The notes under the pieces: model-generated
Databases searched by the model: none
What the model saw: the letters and a program-made list of their open reading frames with translations, nothing else
Told to the model about the DNA's origin: nothing
Position numbers and translations under genes: made by a program
Shown: piece by piece, positions 12,234 to 23,854 of the stretch
Layout: each line of letters begins with the position of its first letter
Position numbering within the stretch: the stretch's first letter is position 1
Assembly (NCBI GenBank): GCA_905221605.1
Contig: CAJNDS010002349.1
Coordinates: 1-64,000, forward strand
DNA: 64,000 bases
Origin: Symbiodinium natans
Taxonomy: Eukaryota; Sar; Dinophyceae; Suessiales; Symbiodiniaceae
Direction: 5' to 3'

Positions 12234-12632
12234 AGCGACTCTCTCTTCCTGGGTTCCAGGCACGCATGACTTTCAGCATGGCGCCCGGCAAGCGACTGCC
12301 GACAGGACCGTAAGAAAGAACACCCTGGTCCTTTGATCATCTGCTTGTGATGGCAAGCTCGTGAAGCTAAACTCGAGTATGGTCGAACAGACGAGGGCTG
12401 GAACACACGAGTGAGCATGAGTGAGATGAGATGAGGTCCCAATCGGAACAATACACCTCAGCTGGATCCAACTTGCACAAGCCAGGCTTCCAGGTTTCGG
12501 TGGACCTGTTGGAGGTCAGGGCTCTTTGCGGCAGTCCTGCTGCTGAAGCTTGGCTGCCATTGCAGCACCAGACAGGGCCAAGACCGGCAGTTGCAGCGCA
12601 TTGTCTGCAGATGCTTGATCCACGCACTGCCG

Positions 12633-12655
12633 CGTCAGACAATTTTTGTCTGACG
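12633..12655. repeat. Short perfect hairpin CGTCAGACAA-TTT-TTGTCTGACG
   Basis: Ten-base stem, three-base loop. It has the shape of a bacterial terminator, but in this nuclear context it is more likely the remnant of an inverted-repeat element. Confidence 0.5.
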
Positions 12656-12689
12656 GACGCATGGAAGCCAGCTGCGCTGTGACCCGGCC

Positions 12690-13425
12690 TCAGTCAGGCA
12701 ACATAGGGCAAATTCTTGGGGCCATGACGTTCCCTTGCAACTGTCAAAACACGCTTGCTACGTAGGGTCCGAAGTGGTGGCTGTGGAGGGGCTCTGTCTT
12801 TAGGGTTCCTCACAATCATTAAGCTCACTTGCGCCAGCTCACGCCCACGAGCCGGCCGGCTTCGAGCCAATGAGTTCGATCTTACCTACAAAGGAATGAG
12901 CGACGTGAACACAGATCCAGCACGACATCCTTGTTTCCATGCGACAGCACCCGCACATGATCCTTATAACGGTATGAAGGGGCCTGGTCCGGTGCACATT
13001 GCGAAGCCGGATTTATCTAGTTAACATGGGTATAATTCCCAGCTGCCTTTTAGACCCCAAATAGAACAGAGTCTCTTAACGGGACCCCCTCCCCAAAAGG
13101 GTACACCAATTCTCGGAAACCCCAGAATAAGCACGCATGAGCACATGCCGGTCCGCAGCTCAGGTTCCAGCTCCGTCATGGCACACTCGAGGAGCTCCAT
13201 GCGCAGCCTGCCGAGACGTACGACGAATGGGCTAATGGGTTCAAGTATGTACAATTGAAGCTGAGATTCTGCTGGCATCTGCAATTGCTGCAAAACCATC
13301 TGACAAGGCAAGTGCCTTCTGCATCAAGTTGTAGATCCAACTTTTTGAGGCTGACCTGGGGCCATCACAAGTTCGCACTGGGGGATGGAAGCCCAGTGGT
13401 ACATTGGGAGGCAACGAAGGAAAAG

Positions 13426-13464
<39 letters not shown>

Positions 13465-13659
13465 TTGCATGCAGAGGATACATAACGGCATGCGGCATGT
13501 GCTTGCAGGCTCTTTTCGACTGCGCGCGCTTAGGCTGCACCGATCTTTGCTATCGACAACAGGCTGCACTTCCTGGAACATGAACCCACAGGGCGAGTGC
13601 CCAGGGTTCTAAGTGAGATCACTTGCACAAACCGATGTTTCATTTCACTTTCACTTCAC
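12690..13659. other. Spacer with one coding-like minus segment and a CA microsatellite
   Basis: Around 13310-13130 the minus strand reads ILEPISPFVVRLGRLRMELL and then ECAMTELEPELRTGMCS without stops, and could be an exon of an unknown gene, but I cannot extend it. A (CA)n run sits at 13429-13462. Plus-strand 12860-13018 is open (NEFDLTYKGMSDVNTD) without a known family. Confidence 0.3.
13022..13118 (-). mobile_element. MITE-like element, family D (reverse orientation)
   Basis: The reverse complement matches 61258-61376 over its whole length, including TTAAGAG..TCT.TTCTATTTGGGGT.TAAAAGG, and also resembles 58014-58125. Non-coding. Confidence 0.7.
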
Positions 13660-15292
13660 TCAGCCCATGTAGGGCATGCCATAACCGTAGCCTTTTCCCC
13701 ATCCTTTGCCCCAACCCATCCAAGCTCTCATCTGCTCAGCAGCTCCCAGTAGCTGGACCTGCTTTGCGGCTGGGCCCTTTTCCTCCTTGGCGACCTTGAA
13801 CTTGCACCGGCCCCCCTCAGGGCCAAAGCCTGCGAAGGACAGCACAAGGACAGCAGATGGAGCCTCCAACCTACTGCTCTGTACTGTGGCATGATGTGTG
13901 GCATGCATCGGCTTACTGATGCCCACCTTGTGGCAGCTCGGACTTTAAGACAAACACATCTTGCTCAGGGAAAGCTTCGCAGGAGATGAAGCCATATCCC
14001 TTGACCTCAGAGCGTCCACCAGTGCGCTATGCCTTCACAAACAAACACCAGGTACCGGAGCCTCTTGCACTTCCGAGGCAACCACGGGATTGAAGCGCTT
14101 GATTTCACCAAAATAGAAGGCCTCAGATGTTGCCCGGGAACTAGACAAAAGACTGTCAGCAGTCTGCACCATTGCTGGCTTCTGCTGAGTACTCAATCCA
14201 AGCATTGGAGAATCATTCCACAGGGGGAAGCTGTTGGGGGTGAGGGGGCAAGAACTCCGAAAGTCCTTCTGATACGTTCTTGTGTTGCTGCTGAGTACTT
14301 CTAAGCCAGTGATAGGTGTACTTACATCCCAGTGAAACTTAGAGGACTCTAGCGTGCTTGTATTTGGGTTCTATCCGCAGTTTCATAGAGAGTGTTTGGC
14401 AGCTTGATGGTTCTCTCTGGTCTTTATGGGGTGGATGGTTCTTTTCTTGCCAAGAGAGGGGGGAAGGGGGGCTCTGCGCAGGCGACCCGCGCCGATCCGG
14501 AGTTACTTACTTTCGGCACTCTTGCGAGGTAGCCCACGATGCAGTAAGTTTACATTACTCCTTGCAAGTCGCCCGCCCCTGCATTTGGTTCAAACCCTAA
14601 ACCCCCTAAACCCTAGACCCGCAACCCTAAACCCTAAACCCTGAACCCTGAACCCTAAACCCTGAACCCTAAACCCTACAGCCTAAACCCTAAACCCTAA
14701 AGGCGCCTCGTCCGAGGAGGGCGCCTGCACTGTGACCTCTGTTGCTACGGTGCCCTTCTCGGAGTTCTCCACTTTGAAGGTGACCGAATCACCAGCCTGT
14801 GAACTTGTCTCCGCAGGTTTAGGGTTTAGGGTCTAGGGTCTAGGGTTTTGGGGTTTGGGGTGGTTTATTGGGTTGATGAGATAGGATGGGGCCGTCAAGG
14901 CTCTTGATTCTTGCCGGGGCGCTGATGGACATTGCCCCTTCAGCTCCTTCTGGTGAAGGAAGCTGTCTTGACCGTTGCACTCCACGAAGCCCCAACCTCA
15001 AAATGAGAGTCAAAGCCAAAATGTAAAATTGCCAGAAGCTTCGAATGAACACTTGACTGGTTTGTTCTTAGTAGGGAATGAGGGACTGAGATACCCTACA
15101 TCCCTATTGTATATACCCTTTAAGGGATTATAATACCCTTCAAGGGATTAGAATACCCTTTAAGGGGTAAAAACACCCTTTAGGGGATTACGTAGGGTAC
15201 CTCATTTCCCCATTCCCTACTAACCAGGGGGTTCATCTTGCAAGCAGGCCACCCTTATGGGGGTTGAAAGACTTCACCGTTCCGGTCTGCAT
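13660..15292 (-). CDS. Tandem cold-shock-domain RNA-binding protein, 154 aa
   Basis: Six exons: 15292-15253, 14996-14936, 14803-14725, 14121-14086, 14005-13927 and 13829-13660; all phases agree. Domain 1: MQTGTVKSFNPHKGWGFV (RNP-1 KGWGFV), DSFLHQKEL (RNP-2), AGDSVTFKVENSEKG. Domain 2: GEIKRFNPVKGYGFISC, EQDVFVLKSEL, GGRCKFKVAKEEKGPAA. The C-terminus is Gly/Trp/Tyr-rich (GWGKGWGKGYGYGMPYMG). Cold-shock domains bind single-stranded RNA or DNA and act as RNA chaperones; dinoflagellates are known to be rich in them. Each domain is split over three exons at nearly the same points, consistent with internal duplication. RNP-2 keeps aromatic residues, but the usual VFVH reads SFLH or VFVL, so one His is lost in domain 2. 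The exon 3 acceptor (CAAG/TTC) lacks the usual following G. Introns contain a MITE and telomeric tracts. Confidence 0.88.
14590..14862. repeat. Interstitial telomere-like tracts in opposite orientations
   Basis: CCCTAAA and degenerate CCCTGAA units at about 14590-14700, then TTTAGGG/TCTAGGG at 14815-14862, flanking the small coding exon 14803-14725 of the cold-shock gene. Both tracts are intronic. Confidence 0.9.
15068..15223. mobile_element. MITE-like element, family B
   Basis: 156 bp with perfect 13-bp terminal inverted repeats TTAGTAGGGAATG. The interior is four imperfect copies of CCCTTTAAGGGATTA. It lies in intron 1 of the cold-shock gene. A shorter relative is at 44653-44731. Confidence 0.8.
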
Positions 15293-16409
15293 CAGGCTGC
15301 AACCAGAAGAGGGACTCGGATGAGCGCTTTCGGTGTACGTACCACCCCAACAAAAACTTGAGCCGAAATCATGGGTCGGTGATGGCGAACGTCTGCACTC
15401 GATTCGTTCACTGGGCTCATGGCAGGAAAGCCACGGAGGAGTTGCGTGAATCACTCAGACCACTGCTTAAATGATGCTGGAAGCGCTGGGGATGCAAAGG
15501 TAATGGTATCAATCCGGCACGAGTCCGAGAAAAACCTGGCAATAAGTATCAATACGAACAATATTTAGGAATCATCGCAATGATATCAGTCATGTTTCCT
15601 ATCAATGTTAATGCTGGTGATATTGATATTGATAATTGGTACCCTAAACCCGAAACCCTAACATGCTTTCGACAAGTTCACTCTTCCAGTCCCCCTCAGC
15701 CCCGAGCCGAAGCCTCACCGGGCACAGACACAACATACCGCCTCAGCTCCGTTCAGAACTCTCCATGGGACCTCCGACTGGTAGATACTGCGGAATGCGT
15801 TTATAGGCGTATATACAGAATATGTATATAGTATACATTTTACCTATATATATATATATATATGCCTATGTATATGTATATATGTATATATGCATGCTTA
15901 TATGGATAGACATTTACTGAATCCATGCACCGGAAGAACCACTTCACGAAGGCTGCCACCTACGATGTGAGAATCTGAGGCCCGGGCGCAACACTGCCGG
16001 GGGCACGTCTGCAGGAATCGCCTTCCGAAGTACGCAGGTCACTGGGAACCCTTTTTTTTTAAGGACTGCCGAGCGCTTCCGATACACTGGGAACGCATCA
16101 GGGCTTAGGGTTTAGGGTTACTCACAAGTCTCATAAGTGGTTCATATCATGCCGACAGTGCACCCCCCTTCAGCGGTCCGGAAGTTCTTTTTGCGAGGGG
16201 CAGGAATTGGCAACACCTCATTCCCAGCCACGTCATCCACACATCTCAGACATCCAGCTGGTACCTTCCAAAGAGCCAATAGTTAGAAATCTCATCAAGA
16301 TACCCCCGTTTCAGCACCTGCTGTAAAACAAAGTTGAACGAGGTAGAGTTGAGAAAGACGTTCCAAGAAGCCTAATTTCTACGGACAAGGCCACAGCAGT
16401 GCTGCTAAG
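15293..16409. other. Spacer between cold-shock and amidohydrolase genes
   Basis: No gene seen. Contains a (TA)n-rich run at 15805-15905, a poly-T run near 16050 and a short TTTAGGG tract near 16105. Confidence 0.5.
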
Positions 16410-17561
16410 TCACACCTTGCAGGCATTGTCATGGAACACCTTGCAGAGATCTGTCTCGCTGGCACCCGCTCGCTTGCAAGCCTCATACACGAGACCAGCG
16501 CTTCTGTCATAAGAATCCCCCATGGCTTCATTTACAAACCAGTTGGACTCATAGAGCAAGCGGTCGAACCCAATGGCCTGGATTGCTCTGTCCAGGAAGG
16601 CTTCCGGGTTCGGTACATCCCACTGCTCCGTAGCGCCCAGCTTCACATAAACGTTTGGCAGCTTGCCCAGGCTGTCCATGGCTGGTCCCCAGGTCTCCAT
16701 GTCGCCTCCCCTGTTGCCGTTGTGGGCAAGGTGGTCAACCACAAAGGTCATGTGCGGGACCTTCGCGATGCAGCTCGATAAGAAAGGTGCCATTCGTGGC
16801 TCACAACAGAACTCCCAGAGCAGCCCCGCTTTGCAAAGCGCCTCCAGCCCCTCCAGAAAACTCGCATCCAAGCAGGCATCGTCCGCCTGGTTCTCCCACA
16901 TCATGAAGACGTAGCGGGCTCCCTTCAGGCCCTTTGGAAGCAGCCCGTCTGCATCCCGCAGGGAGTCTAAAAATCGGGACACCTCAGCTGCTCCCTTCTG
17001 TGCACAAATGTTGGCGACAAGCCCCACAATGGGAGAGTCCACCTCATCCATGAGCCGCAGGACCCACTTGGCCTCCTCCAGGGCCGGCTGGTTCGCACAC
17101 TCCACGAAGATGGCCTATGCTCCCCTTAGAATCTGAATAAACATATCTTGTTTTAAATCTCCTCTTGGGTTTTATGTAAACAAAAAAATGATTCCCAGGG
17201 GGGATATAGTGGCATGGGAGATCTGGAAACGTGCGGTCTGCGTGGACTTGCGGAAGTCGTCCAGCGTCCAGTCGCGCCGGAAGCTTTCCGCCTCCTCCAA
17301 GGGTTCAGGAAGTTCCAGATGTTCCACAAATCTCTCAGCCTCCGAAGCCTATACCCTGCAATGCCCAGCAAAAGCCCGCAAAAAAAAAGTATATATAGAG
17401 AGATAGATAGATAGATTTTTTCAAGCCATCTCAGCGGCTGTTTGCTGCAACCCGACCTGGGGATGCCAGGTGTTCGGCAAGCCTCCAGAGTAGTGATGGC
17501 TGAGGTGTATGTGCGTGTCAATCACGTTCTTCACCAGGTATTCGCGCTCCGTGGCTGCCAT
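16410..17561 (-). CDS. Amidohydrolase-2 family metal-dependent hydrolase (lactonase-like), 324 aa
   Basis: Exons 17561-17427, 17348-17214 and 17114-16410 give 45, 45 and 234 codons with phase 0 at both joins and a complete protein of the usual length for the COG3618 TIM-barrel family. Seen: the metal-binding HxH motif VIDTHIHLSHHY near residue 15; RRDWTLDDFR; AIFVECANQPALEEA; a central His segment MTFVVDHLAHNGN; LPNVYVKLGATEQWDVP; FDRLLYESNWFVNEA, which replaces the usual FGSDWP; and HDNACKV at the C-terminus. Family members hydrolyse sugar lactones or 2-pyrone-4,6-dicarboxylate; the substrate here is unknown, and the Gly-Ser-Asp to Glu-Ser-Asn change at the normal active-site Asp makes activity uncertain. 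Both introns start with GC and share a few bases with the downstream exon edge. The ATG at 17561 is the first in frame. Confidence 0.85.
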
Positions 17562-18284
17562 GGTTCTTAAGTGTACAGATCCCTTGTGAACTCAGTGCGG
17601 AATATACACTGCGCACAGTTTGCGGTTGGAAATGCACATGTCTGCAAGCAAAATGTATGAGCAGGATATGGCAAATCTACACCGAGCCGGCCAAGCTTCG
17701 CAGAAGGAGATGCGCATGCTCAAAGGCATCAGATCAAATGCGCCAAGCCGGGCTTCATGATCGCCAAGGCTCCTTCTGACCAGCGCTAAGCCAAACCGTC
17801 TATGAGTGGGCTGCCCAGGACCACCTCGTGGATGCGCGCGCAAACCGACATGACTGTTTCATAACAAGAAGATGTGGTGCCAAGGCCGCCACATGGCGCC
17901 GTTGTATGAGCTGCGATTGGCACTCCCCGTGCGCCATTCAAGGGCAGGACCTGCCCTTGGTACAAAGGAATGTGCCGACACCCGCTGTATGCATCCTTGC
18001 ATCCTTGCCCTATGCTGTCCGGAGATGCCATCGTGGTTGCTGCTTCAATGTCTTTGTGTGTGGAATGCGCTCGTGTGGGGCGAACCGGCTGCATCTGCTG
18101 TGATCAGGATCCCGGGCCCCTTTCAGAGCAGCGCTTGAGGTCTGAGATTTCAATCAGCCCTGTTATGCCTGTCAGCTGGGACTTTTGATGTCTTGGTGTT
18201 GGTCAGGTGTGTGGCGGTGAAACCGATCAAAGCCGATGGCACTCTGCACAGCCGCTACCGGCACTCCGAGCTGGGGCAGGTGTC
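17562..18284. other. Spacer between amidohydrolase and alpha-SNAP genes
   Basis: Open frames on both strands but no motif I recognise and no consistent splice pattern. A (GATA)n run (17397-17416) lies just inside the amidohydrolase intron. Confidence 0.4.
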
Positions 18285-21200
18285 TCAGGAGAGGTCCACC
18301 GCCTTGGCAGCAGGAGCTTGGGGCTTAGGCTTTGGTATTAAGGGTGCCCACATGGCCTCCGTGGCATGTGCATTGGCAGGCTGCAGATGCTCCTTCACCT
18401 GCAGCAAAAACGCGTTTTCTCTCCACGCTTCACTTCAGTTTGAAGGTCAGCCAACCTTCACCAGGAACTCCGTCTTCCAAGCGTCCAGCGGCTTGATTGC
18501 CTTAAGCCATGAACCGCAAAGAGTTAAATGTTAATTAAATACTAATTCATGTGTACTCAAATATTAATCCATGTTCATGCATGCACCGACCCCCAGCGTT
18601 CTTGCACGACTGGGCTCCCATCATCAAAGTCACCGAGCTTCTCGACAAAGGCATCCACGTCACCATCTTGGCGGGCAAGGGAACTGAGTAACACCAGGGC
18701 TAGGAGAGCGGTTGCTGGGGATCGGGCCCTCAAAGGCCTGAGCAAGATTGCCCAGCAGCTCTCCTGGAGTTGCAGTTGGGTGCCCTGAACCCTCTGAAGT
18801 TACCCTCGGGTCCTTCTCTGGAGCTAGCGAAACGAGGATCCAGAGACCTTCCAGGCATCTGCGCAGTCACAGGTGTTTCGGGCGTTCAGCAAGCGTGCCC
18901 AGCTCTTAACGATCTCAATTTGCCACAGCGCACCTGTACTTGTCCAGGGCCAAGTTGACGGTCACGCTGTCACCACCTGCAGCAAAGCATGCCGCAGCTG
19001 CTTCAGCTGTCTTGCAAGGAGCTTGCAGTGAAATAAATGTCTTACAGCAGAGCAGGCAAAACAAACCCACAGGTTTGATTAACCCCAGCCCCCATAGCTT
19101 GCTCCCCAAGGATCCCCAGGCGGCACACGTTGCTGCTGTTGTACGTCCAACGACCTTTGGTATCATATGCCACGGTTTCTGGCTGCTCCGCCTGCGGGAA
19201 CTCGCATCATTCTCTCACGTTTGGGAATTGGGATTCTGGAGAGGGCCTGAGGGTTCGGTCGACGACGCGAGACAACAGGCGAACCAACGGACGACGTCAT
19301 CCTCGCATGATGGAAACACAATAGACGCAAACAGTGTTGTGAATAGTTCATTGCCAGGTGACAGCGTGAGGAAATGTTCGGCGGTGCGGGGGGGGGCAAG
19401 GCGAGGGGGCGACAAATGGAGCAGCGGGTGCCTGTAGACGTCAACTCGAGCCAAGCCCTAACTACGTCAATGATGCCACAACGTGGGATACCAGTCAGTG
19501 CCTTGCAGCACTTGCAAAGGTGTCCGGAAGTCTCAACTGAAACAGTACTGCAACCACGCCTACGAGGTGAAGAATGCCAGCGTTCAGGAAGTGCTCCTTT
19601 CCAGCGAGCAGATGCCTTAAATTTACAAACCACTTCCTGTATTCCTGTCAACCTGCGTGGGTACCGTTGTGTTCCCGTCGTTCTCATGTGCGCTTGTGAG
19701 TGGCAAGCAGCTGAGCTCAGCTAGCGCTTTTGATTGTAGAGAAGAGAATGCGCTGAGACTGCGCTGAGCACCCCTCAACATGCGAAAAGGATCAACGACC
19801 GCAAGCAGCAGGTCCTTGGCTCCGAACTGAAGCAGCGTTTTCCCGAGAGCCTTCTCACCTTGACCCAAGGCGTAGCGTTTCAACCCTAAGCCCTAAGCCC
19901 TTAGAAACTTACAAGCTTTTTGGCGCCCCTCACCCAAAATCCATAAGACACTCAGAAAGCCTTATACAACGCAGACCATTCTAAGCCCCAAAGCCCTTCA
20001 AGTCTCTTTAAGCATCTTTAAGCCCCCTGCAACTCCTGTGTCTACAACTCCTAAAGCTCCTAAAGCTCCCAAAGCCCTTCAACCGGGAGTGTGCCCCAAG
20101 GAAGGGGCCCTCAGCTTCGAATATTCGGATGGCTTCCTCCAGCTCGCCGTCCTGCGCTTTGGGAGGCTCTATAGTGCCTTGTGATGAAGGGAGTTGTGTA
20201 GCAGTCTATTGTGTAGGGCATGGGGTTGCAGGGTATAGGCTTTTGCAGTTTAGCATTTAGAGTTGACGGTTTAGGATGTATTTGGCTAAACCTTCGCAGC
20301 TCCATCCCGTCTGCTGTTGCTTCGAAGCTACTCTTAGAGAGATGGCTCCCGCGACCTTAGCGGCAAACTCGGCATACTTGAGGTTGCACCTTTGCAGGAG
20401 GGAACGTCCAAACCGGAAATGCATCTCTAAGCCTCTCTCCAGCATACATGAACAAAGACAGAGGCTTCCAACGTGTGAACAAATGGCACCAATGATGAAC
20501 ATCGAGGAACAAACGCCCTGAGATCGTACGCTTTCCCATGACAACTTTAGGTTTCAAGGCCTTGAGACAGGGCGAGAACGGGCGATGGAGAAACCCTACC
20601 ATACACGGTACGTGCAATAGGGGCCGTAGTTCAACATTAGCTGCAGAAGAACTTCCTTGCAAAATCTTTCACGACCCTGAATCTACGCATCTATATAACG
20701 AGGGACATTCCCACGAGACCAATGCACATGAGCCTCATTCCGAATCTCGAGCCAACGGAGAAGACTGGGGCACGGACTTCGAGAAGTTCGACTCGGAGTG
20801 GTCCGCAAGCTCAAACATTTCAGCGGCCCGTTTGTAAAAAGCCTCTCCGTCACCAGTCATGCTCGGGCGGATCATGTGCTTCTGATTCAGCGGGGTCCCT
20901 CAGAATTAAGACGGGACGCCATGCAGAATCATACGGCACCCCTCCCCAAACGGCCACAGTAGGAGTAGGAGCCTACAGTAGGAGTAGAGTAGGAGTATGA
21001 GGAGGAGTACGCCTTAAAGCCGGGCTGGGCCCCGGAACTTGCTATGATTGTGGGTGGCTTTGTTAATCTGGATGGCCCTGACAGATTTGAAGCAGCTCAA
21101 GGGAATGATTTGAGAAATTTTCTTATAATCAATCTTGCAACGAATCCACAGTGTCAGGTTGCAAGCTCAAATTGTTTCTCTAGGCTGCAGGCCTCAGGCC

Positions 21201-23171
21201 CCAGCTCAGTGCACGACACTTCAACCCCAAAACCCTAAACCCTTAAACATTAACACACAACATAATGAACCCCACTTTTTAGGCCTTGCAAGTTTTGCTT
21301 CATTCAATTGCGGGCGGTCCGGGACGGTTTGGGGACGTAAGTTTCCTTGCTTGTAGTCTTGGGCCTGGCCCTTCCAAAAGTAGTCTTGGTCCGGGATCCG
21401 GGCCCAAAGAAAACATGTTCTTTAGATATTAGGGGGGGGGGGGGGGGGGTGTTACTAAGTTTCTAATCAGAATCTGACACAGAATCAAACGAAGCCGAAC
21501 GCGCCTTACACTCCTTGTGCTGCAAGCGCTCCGCCTCGAACCCCATGCAAGTTTACAAATTGCAACCATTGCTGTTCGCAAATATGGCCCGTGGTTTCTG
21601 TGGTCGAAGGGATGTTGCACTGTCGGTCCACCAAGTCATCAAGAACAGCAAGCATACCTGGCCTCATAGAGCTCGGCAACGGACAAAAGCAGCTTGCCAG
21701 CCTGCCCCAATCACGTCCTAAAATCCTGTCCTTGAGAACTTGCACTGTCGCGGCGCGTCTCGTAATGACACATTCTGCAAACGACCTGCTGGAATCGGCC
21801 GCCCGCGCTGTATATGCTGACAGCCTGTGCAATACATGGCCACGAACCCGAGAACTGCTCACTGCACGAGGCCCTCACCTGCTCCAGTTGTTCGACGGCA
21901 AGTTGTGTGGAAACCTTTTTCAGCACCTGGGAAGGTAGCAACCCCATGTCCTTCTCAAATGCAGGCATGGTTCCTTCTCCTAACGACTTATCAGAAAAGA
22001 ATGCCCAACCAGCGGGCCAATGCCAAGTGTCGCACATTTCCAGCTTCGGAGAGGTAGTTGGCCTGTGAGCGCACATGCCCAGATCCCCAAGTTAGGCTCC
22101 CATTTTGAGCACATAAATGGCACGCGACATTTATAGTACGCATCCTAGGAAACACTGAATTTACGGAAATTGTCCGACTCATCGTCCCCCACAGACAAGA
22201 CACGTTGTTCGAGGCTTCGCAGGATGTTGCAGCCCGACAGTGTGGCACCATCTTGAACCCCACATACATCCTTTACACCCTGGAGTCCGTTTTATAACTG
22301 ACAGCCTATTTCATACAAACCTTGGAAGCCCCCCCCCCCCCTCCCCCTCACCCCATAACCCTAAACACTTCAAGCTCCAAAGTGTGTTGAAGCCCTGGCG
22401 CCTGATCGGATTGCGAGCCCGACTTCTCTGCGCAGAAGGCGCACTGCACGAAGCAGCTCCCAGCCTCGGCATGCCCAAGGCTTCTTGAACGGTCACTCAG
22501 AATTCTCCGACCGATTTGCAAAATATTTAGTCTTGTAAAAAATGTTGCGAAATTTACAGGCAATACATTTTATCACACGGCCATGGGCAATGGTGCATGG
22601 AAATTCCTCCTTTGTGCTGATCGGCACTGGCCTCCTGCCACATCTTGGCCATCTTGTACTGGTTAGCTGCTTGCTGATAGATCTCGATAGCCTTTCGAAC
22701 GGCTGCAGGACCCATCCTCTTCGCAAGTCATGCCAGGGTACGCGCCTCATCATACTTGGGCCCACCGGAGAGATAGCCCCAGAGACCGCCACCTCACACT
22801 TCACAGATCTTCTCAACCTGCATGACGCCGACATCTTGGCTGCCCTGTAAGCTTGGCAACACGCCTCCTTTCATCTTCTGCTCGGCCTTCTTGACCAACC
22901 TGAAATAAGCAGACGCGCCTCACAAGCTTCTATCCACATGCCAGCCAGAACTCCGCGGCGAACAATATGACCCTAAACCCTAAACCCTAAACCCTAAACC
23001 CTAAACCCTAAACCCTAAACCCTAAACCCTAAACCCTAAACCCTAAACCCTAAACCCTAAACCCTAAACCCTAAACCCTAAACCCTAACCCTAATATGAA
23101 CAGTGCCATTGCAGGATCCCACGAAGACAAAACATGTGGGGGCGGTGCTCTTCAGCAGCCGAGGCCGACAT
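18285..23171 (-). CDS. Alpha-SNAP (NSF attachment protein), 21 exons, about 320 aa
   Basis: Adaptor that links NSF to SNARE complexes for disassembly in vesicle fusion. Exons: 23171-23149, 22899-22865, 22792-22742, 22702-22632, 22464-22402, 22062-22036, 21914-21879, 21824-21786, 21701-21663, 21534-21514, 20842-20772, 20389-20347, 20151-20109, 19858-19815, 19596-19560, 18976-18934, 18847-18813, 18763-18728, 18666-18611, 18491-18456 and 18398-18285. Motifs in order: EELVKKAEQKMKGG; YQQAANQYKMAKMWQEAG; AVSIYSAGGRFQQAGK; SVAELYE; KRAAEMFELADHSESNFSK; CNLKYAEFAAKVAG; LEEAIRIFEAEGEKAL; LLQFGAKEHFLNAGILHLV; GGDSVTVNLALDKYRSLDPR; GELLGNLAQAFEDGDVDAF; PLDAWKTEFLVKVKEHL. These follow the TPR-like family along its whole length. 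The join 22741-22703 needs a 39-nt intron (otherwise an in-frame TGA), and the exon at 21534-21514 is the least certain. My count of donors is 10 GC, 7 GT, 3 GA. Confidence 0.92.
22971..23092. repeat. Interstitial telomere array (CCCTAAA), about 17 copies
   Basis: Nearly perfect heptamers inside intron 1 of the alpha-SNAP gene (between exons at 23149 and 22899). On the sense strand of the gene it reads TTTAGGG. Confidence 0.97.
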
Positions 23172-23854
23172 GACCTCAGAGAAAACACGAGTTGTGGGGA
23201 GTTCTTGCACATGTGCCGTTGTGTTTAGGCCTCTTGCTCAGAATGGAGGCCAAGAACAGTCCAAAAGACTACTGCTTTGCGCGATGTGCAATTTCGGCTA
23301 CCATGCTTTGTAGCTTTGCGACTAGTTCGGGCGATGCTACTTTTGCAGGAGCTGCGTTTCAGTAGGAAAGCTGATTCGTGTGGCCTGCAGCCAAAAAACT
23401 GCGAAACGGTATAGATGCATGGTGACAGTGGGAATCCAGCAATGCTGCAAGCCAAGGCCTTGAAACTTCCACGTGTCTTTGGATGGAGTTACCACAAGGT
23501 GCGAGCTGTTCCTTTCAAGCAAGTAAGTGAACCATTGGAACCCTCTACATAATTCCGGGATGGATCTGCCCCGAAAGGGACAGCAAGTAAGCGAACAGGG
23601 CTTTCATGGTTCAAGGGGAGGCCATTTCAGGGCTCCCAAACGGTAACGGTAGTTTGTGTGCAGTTACCTTCTCTGGAATACGTCGCCCGGCTGGGCAAAC
23701 CCAACGCCGGCTACGGGCCCGAACGCATCAGGAGCATCAGTCTCCAAAACTGGGCTCCCGGGCAGCCACCGAAAACTGCTCAAAAAAAGGCTCCAGCGGG
23801 CACAGGCCCCAAAACCAGCAAAAAGCTCCCATTGAGATTCAATCTTATCGGATG
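23172..23854. other. Spacer upstream of alpha-SNAP
   Basis: No gene seen. It runs directly into the satellite array. Confidence 0.5.

Larger units (their letters stand above)
11400..12680 (-). pseudogene. Fourth duplication unit: dsRBD exons deleted and partly inverted
   Basis: This unit aligns to the others up to about 12110, then contains the fold-back described separately, and later joins the sequence just after the dsRBD exon 3 region (TTGCACAAGCC) directly to the middle of dsRBD exon 1 (AGGCTTCCAGG) near 12478-12492. In units A-C these points are about 415 bp apart and enclose both dsRBD exons. The unit therefore keeps flanking sequence and the 5' part of exon 1 but cannot encode the domain. 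Confidence 0.75.

Noticed and set aside
12633-12655. Rho-independent terminator-like hairpin
   Set aside because: Bacterial terminators do not apply to this nuclear DNA; it is more likely a leftover inverted repeat.
15349-15372. CTTGAGCCGAAATCATGG resembling a reverse-complement relic of the dinoflagellate spliced leader
   Set aside because: Only the first part agrees with the leader sequence as I know it; too weak to call.
19140-19400. Segments YDTKGRWTYNSSN and ELFTTLFASI first taken as alpha-SNAP C-terminal exons
   Set aside because: Better exons with full phase agreement and stronger motifs were found at 18976-18285, so these lie in an intron.
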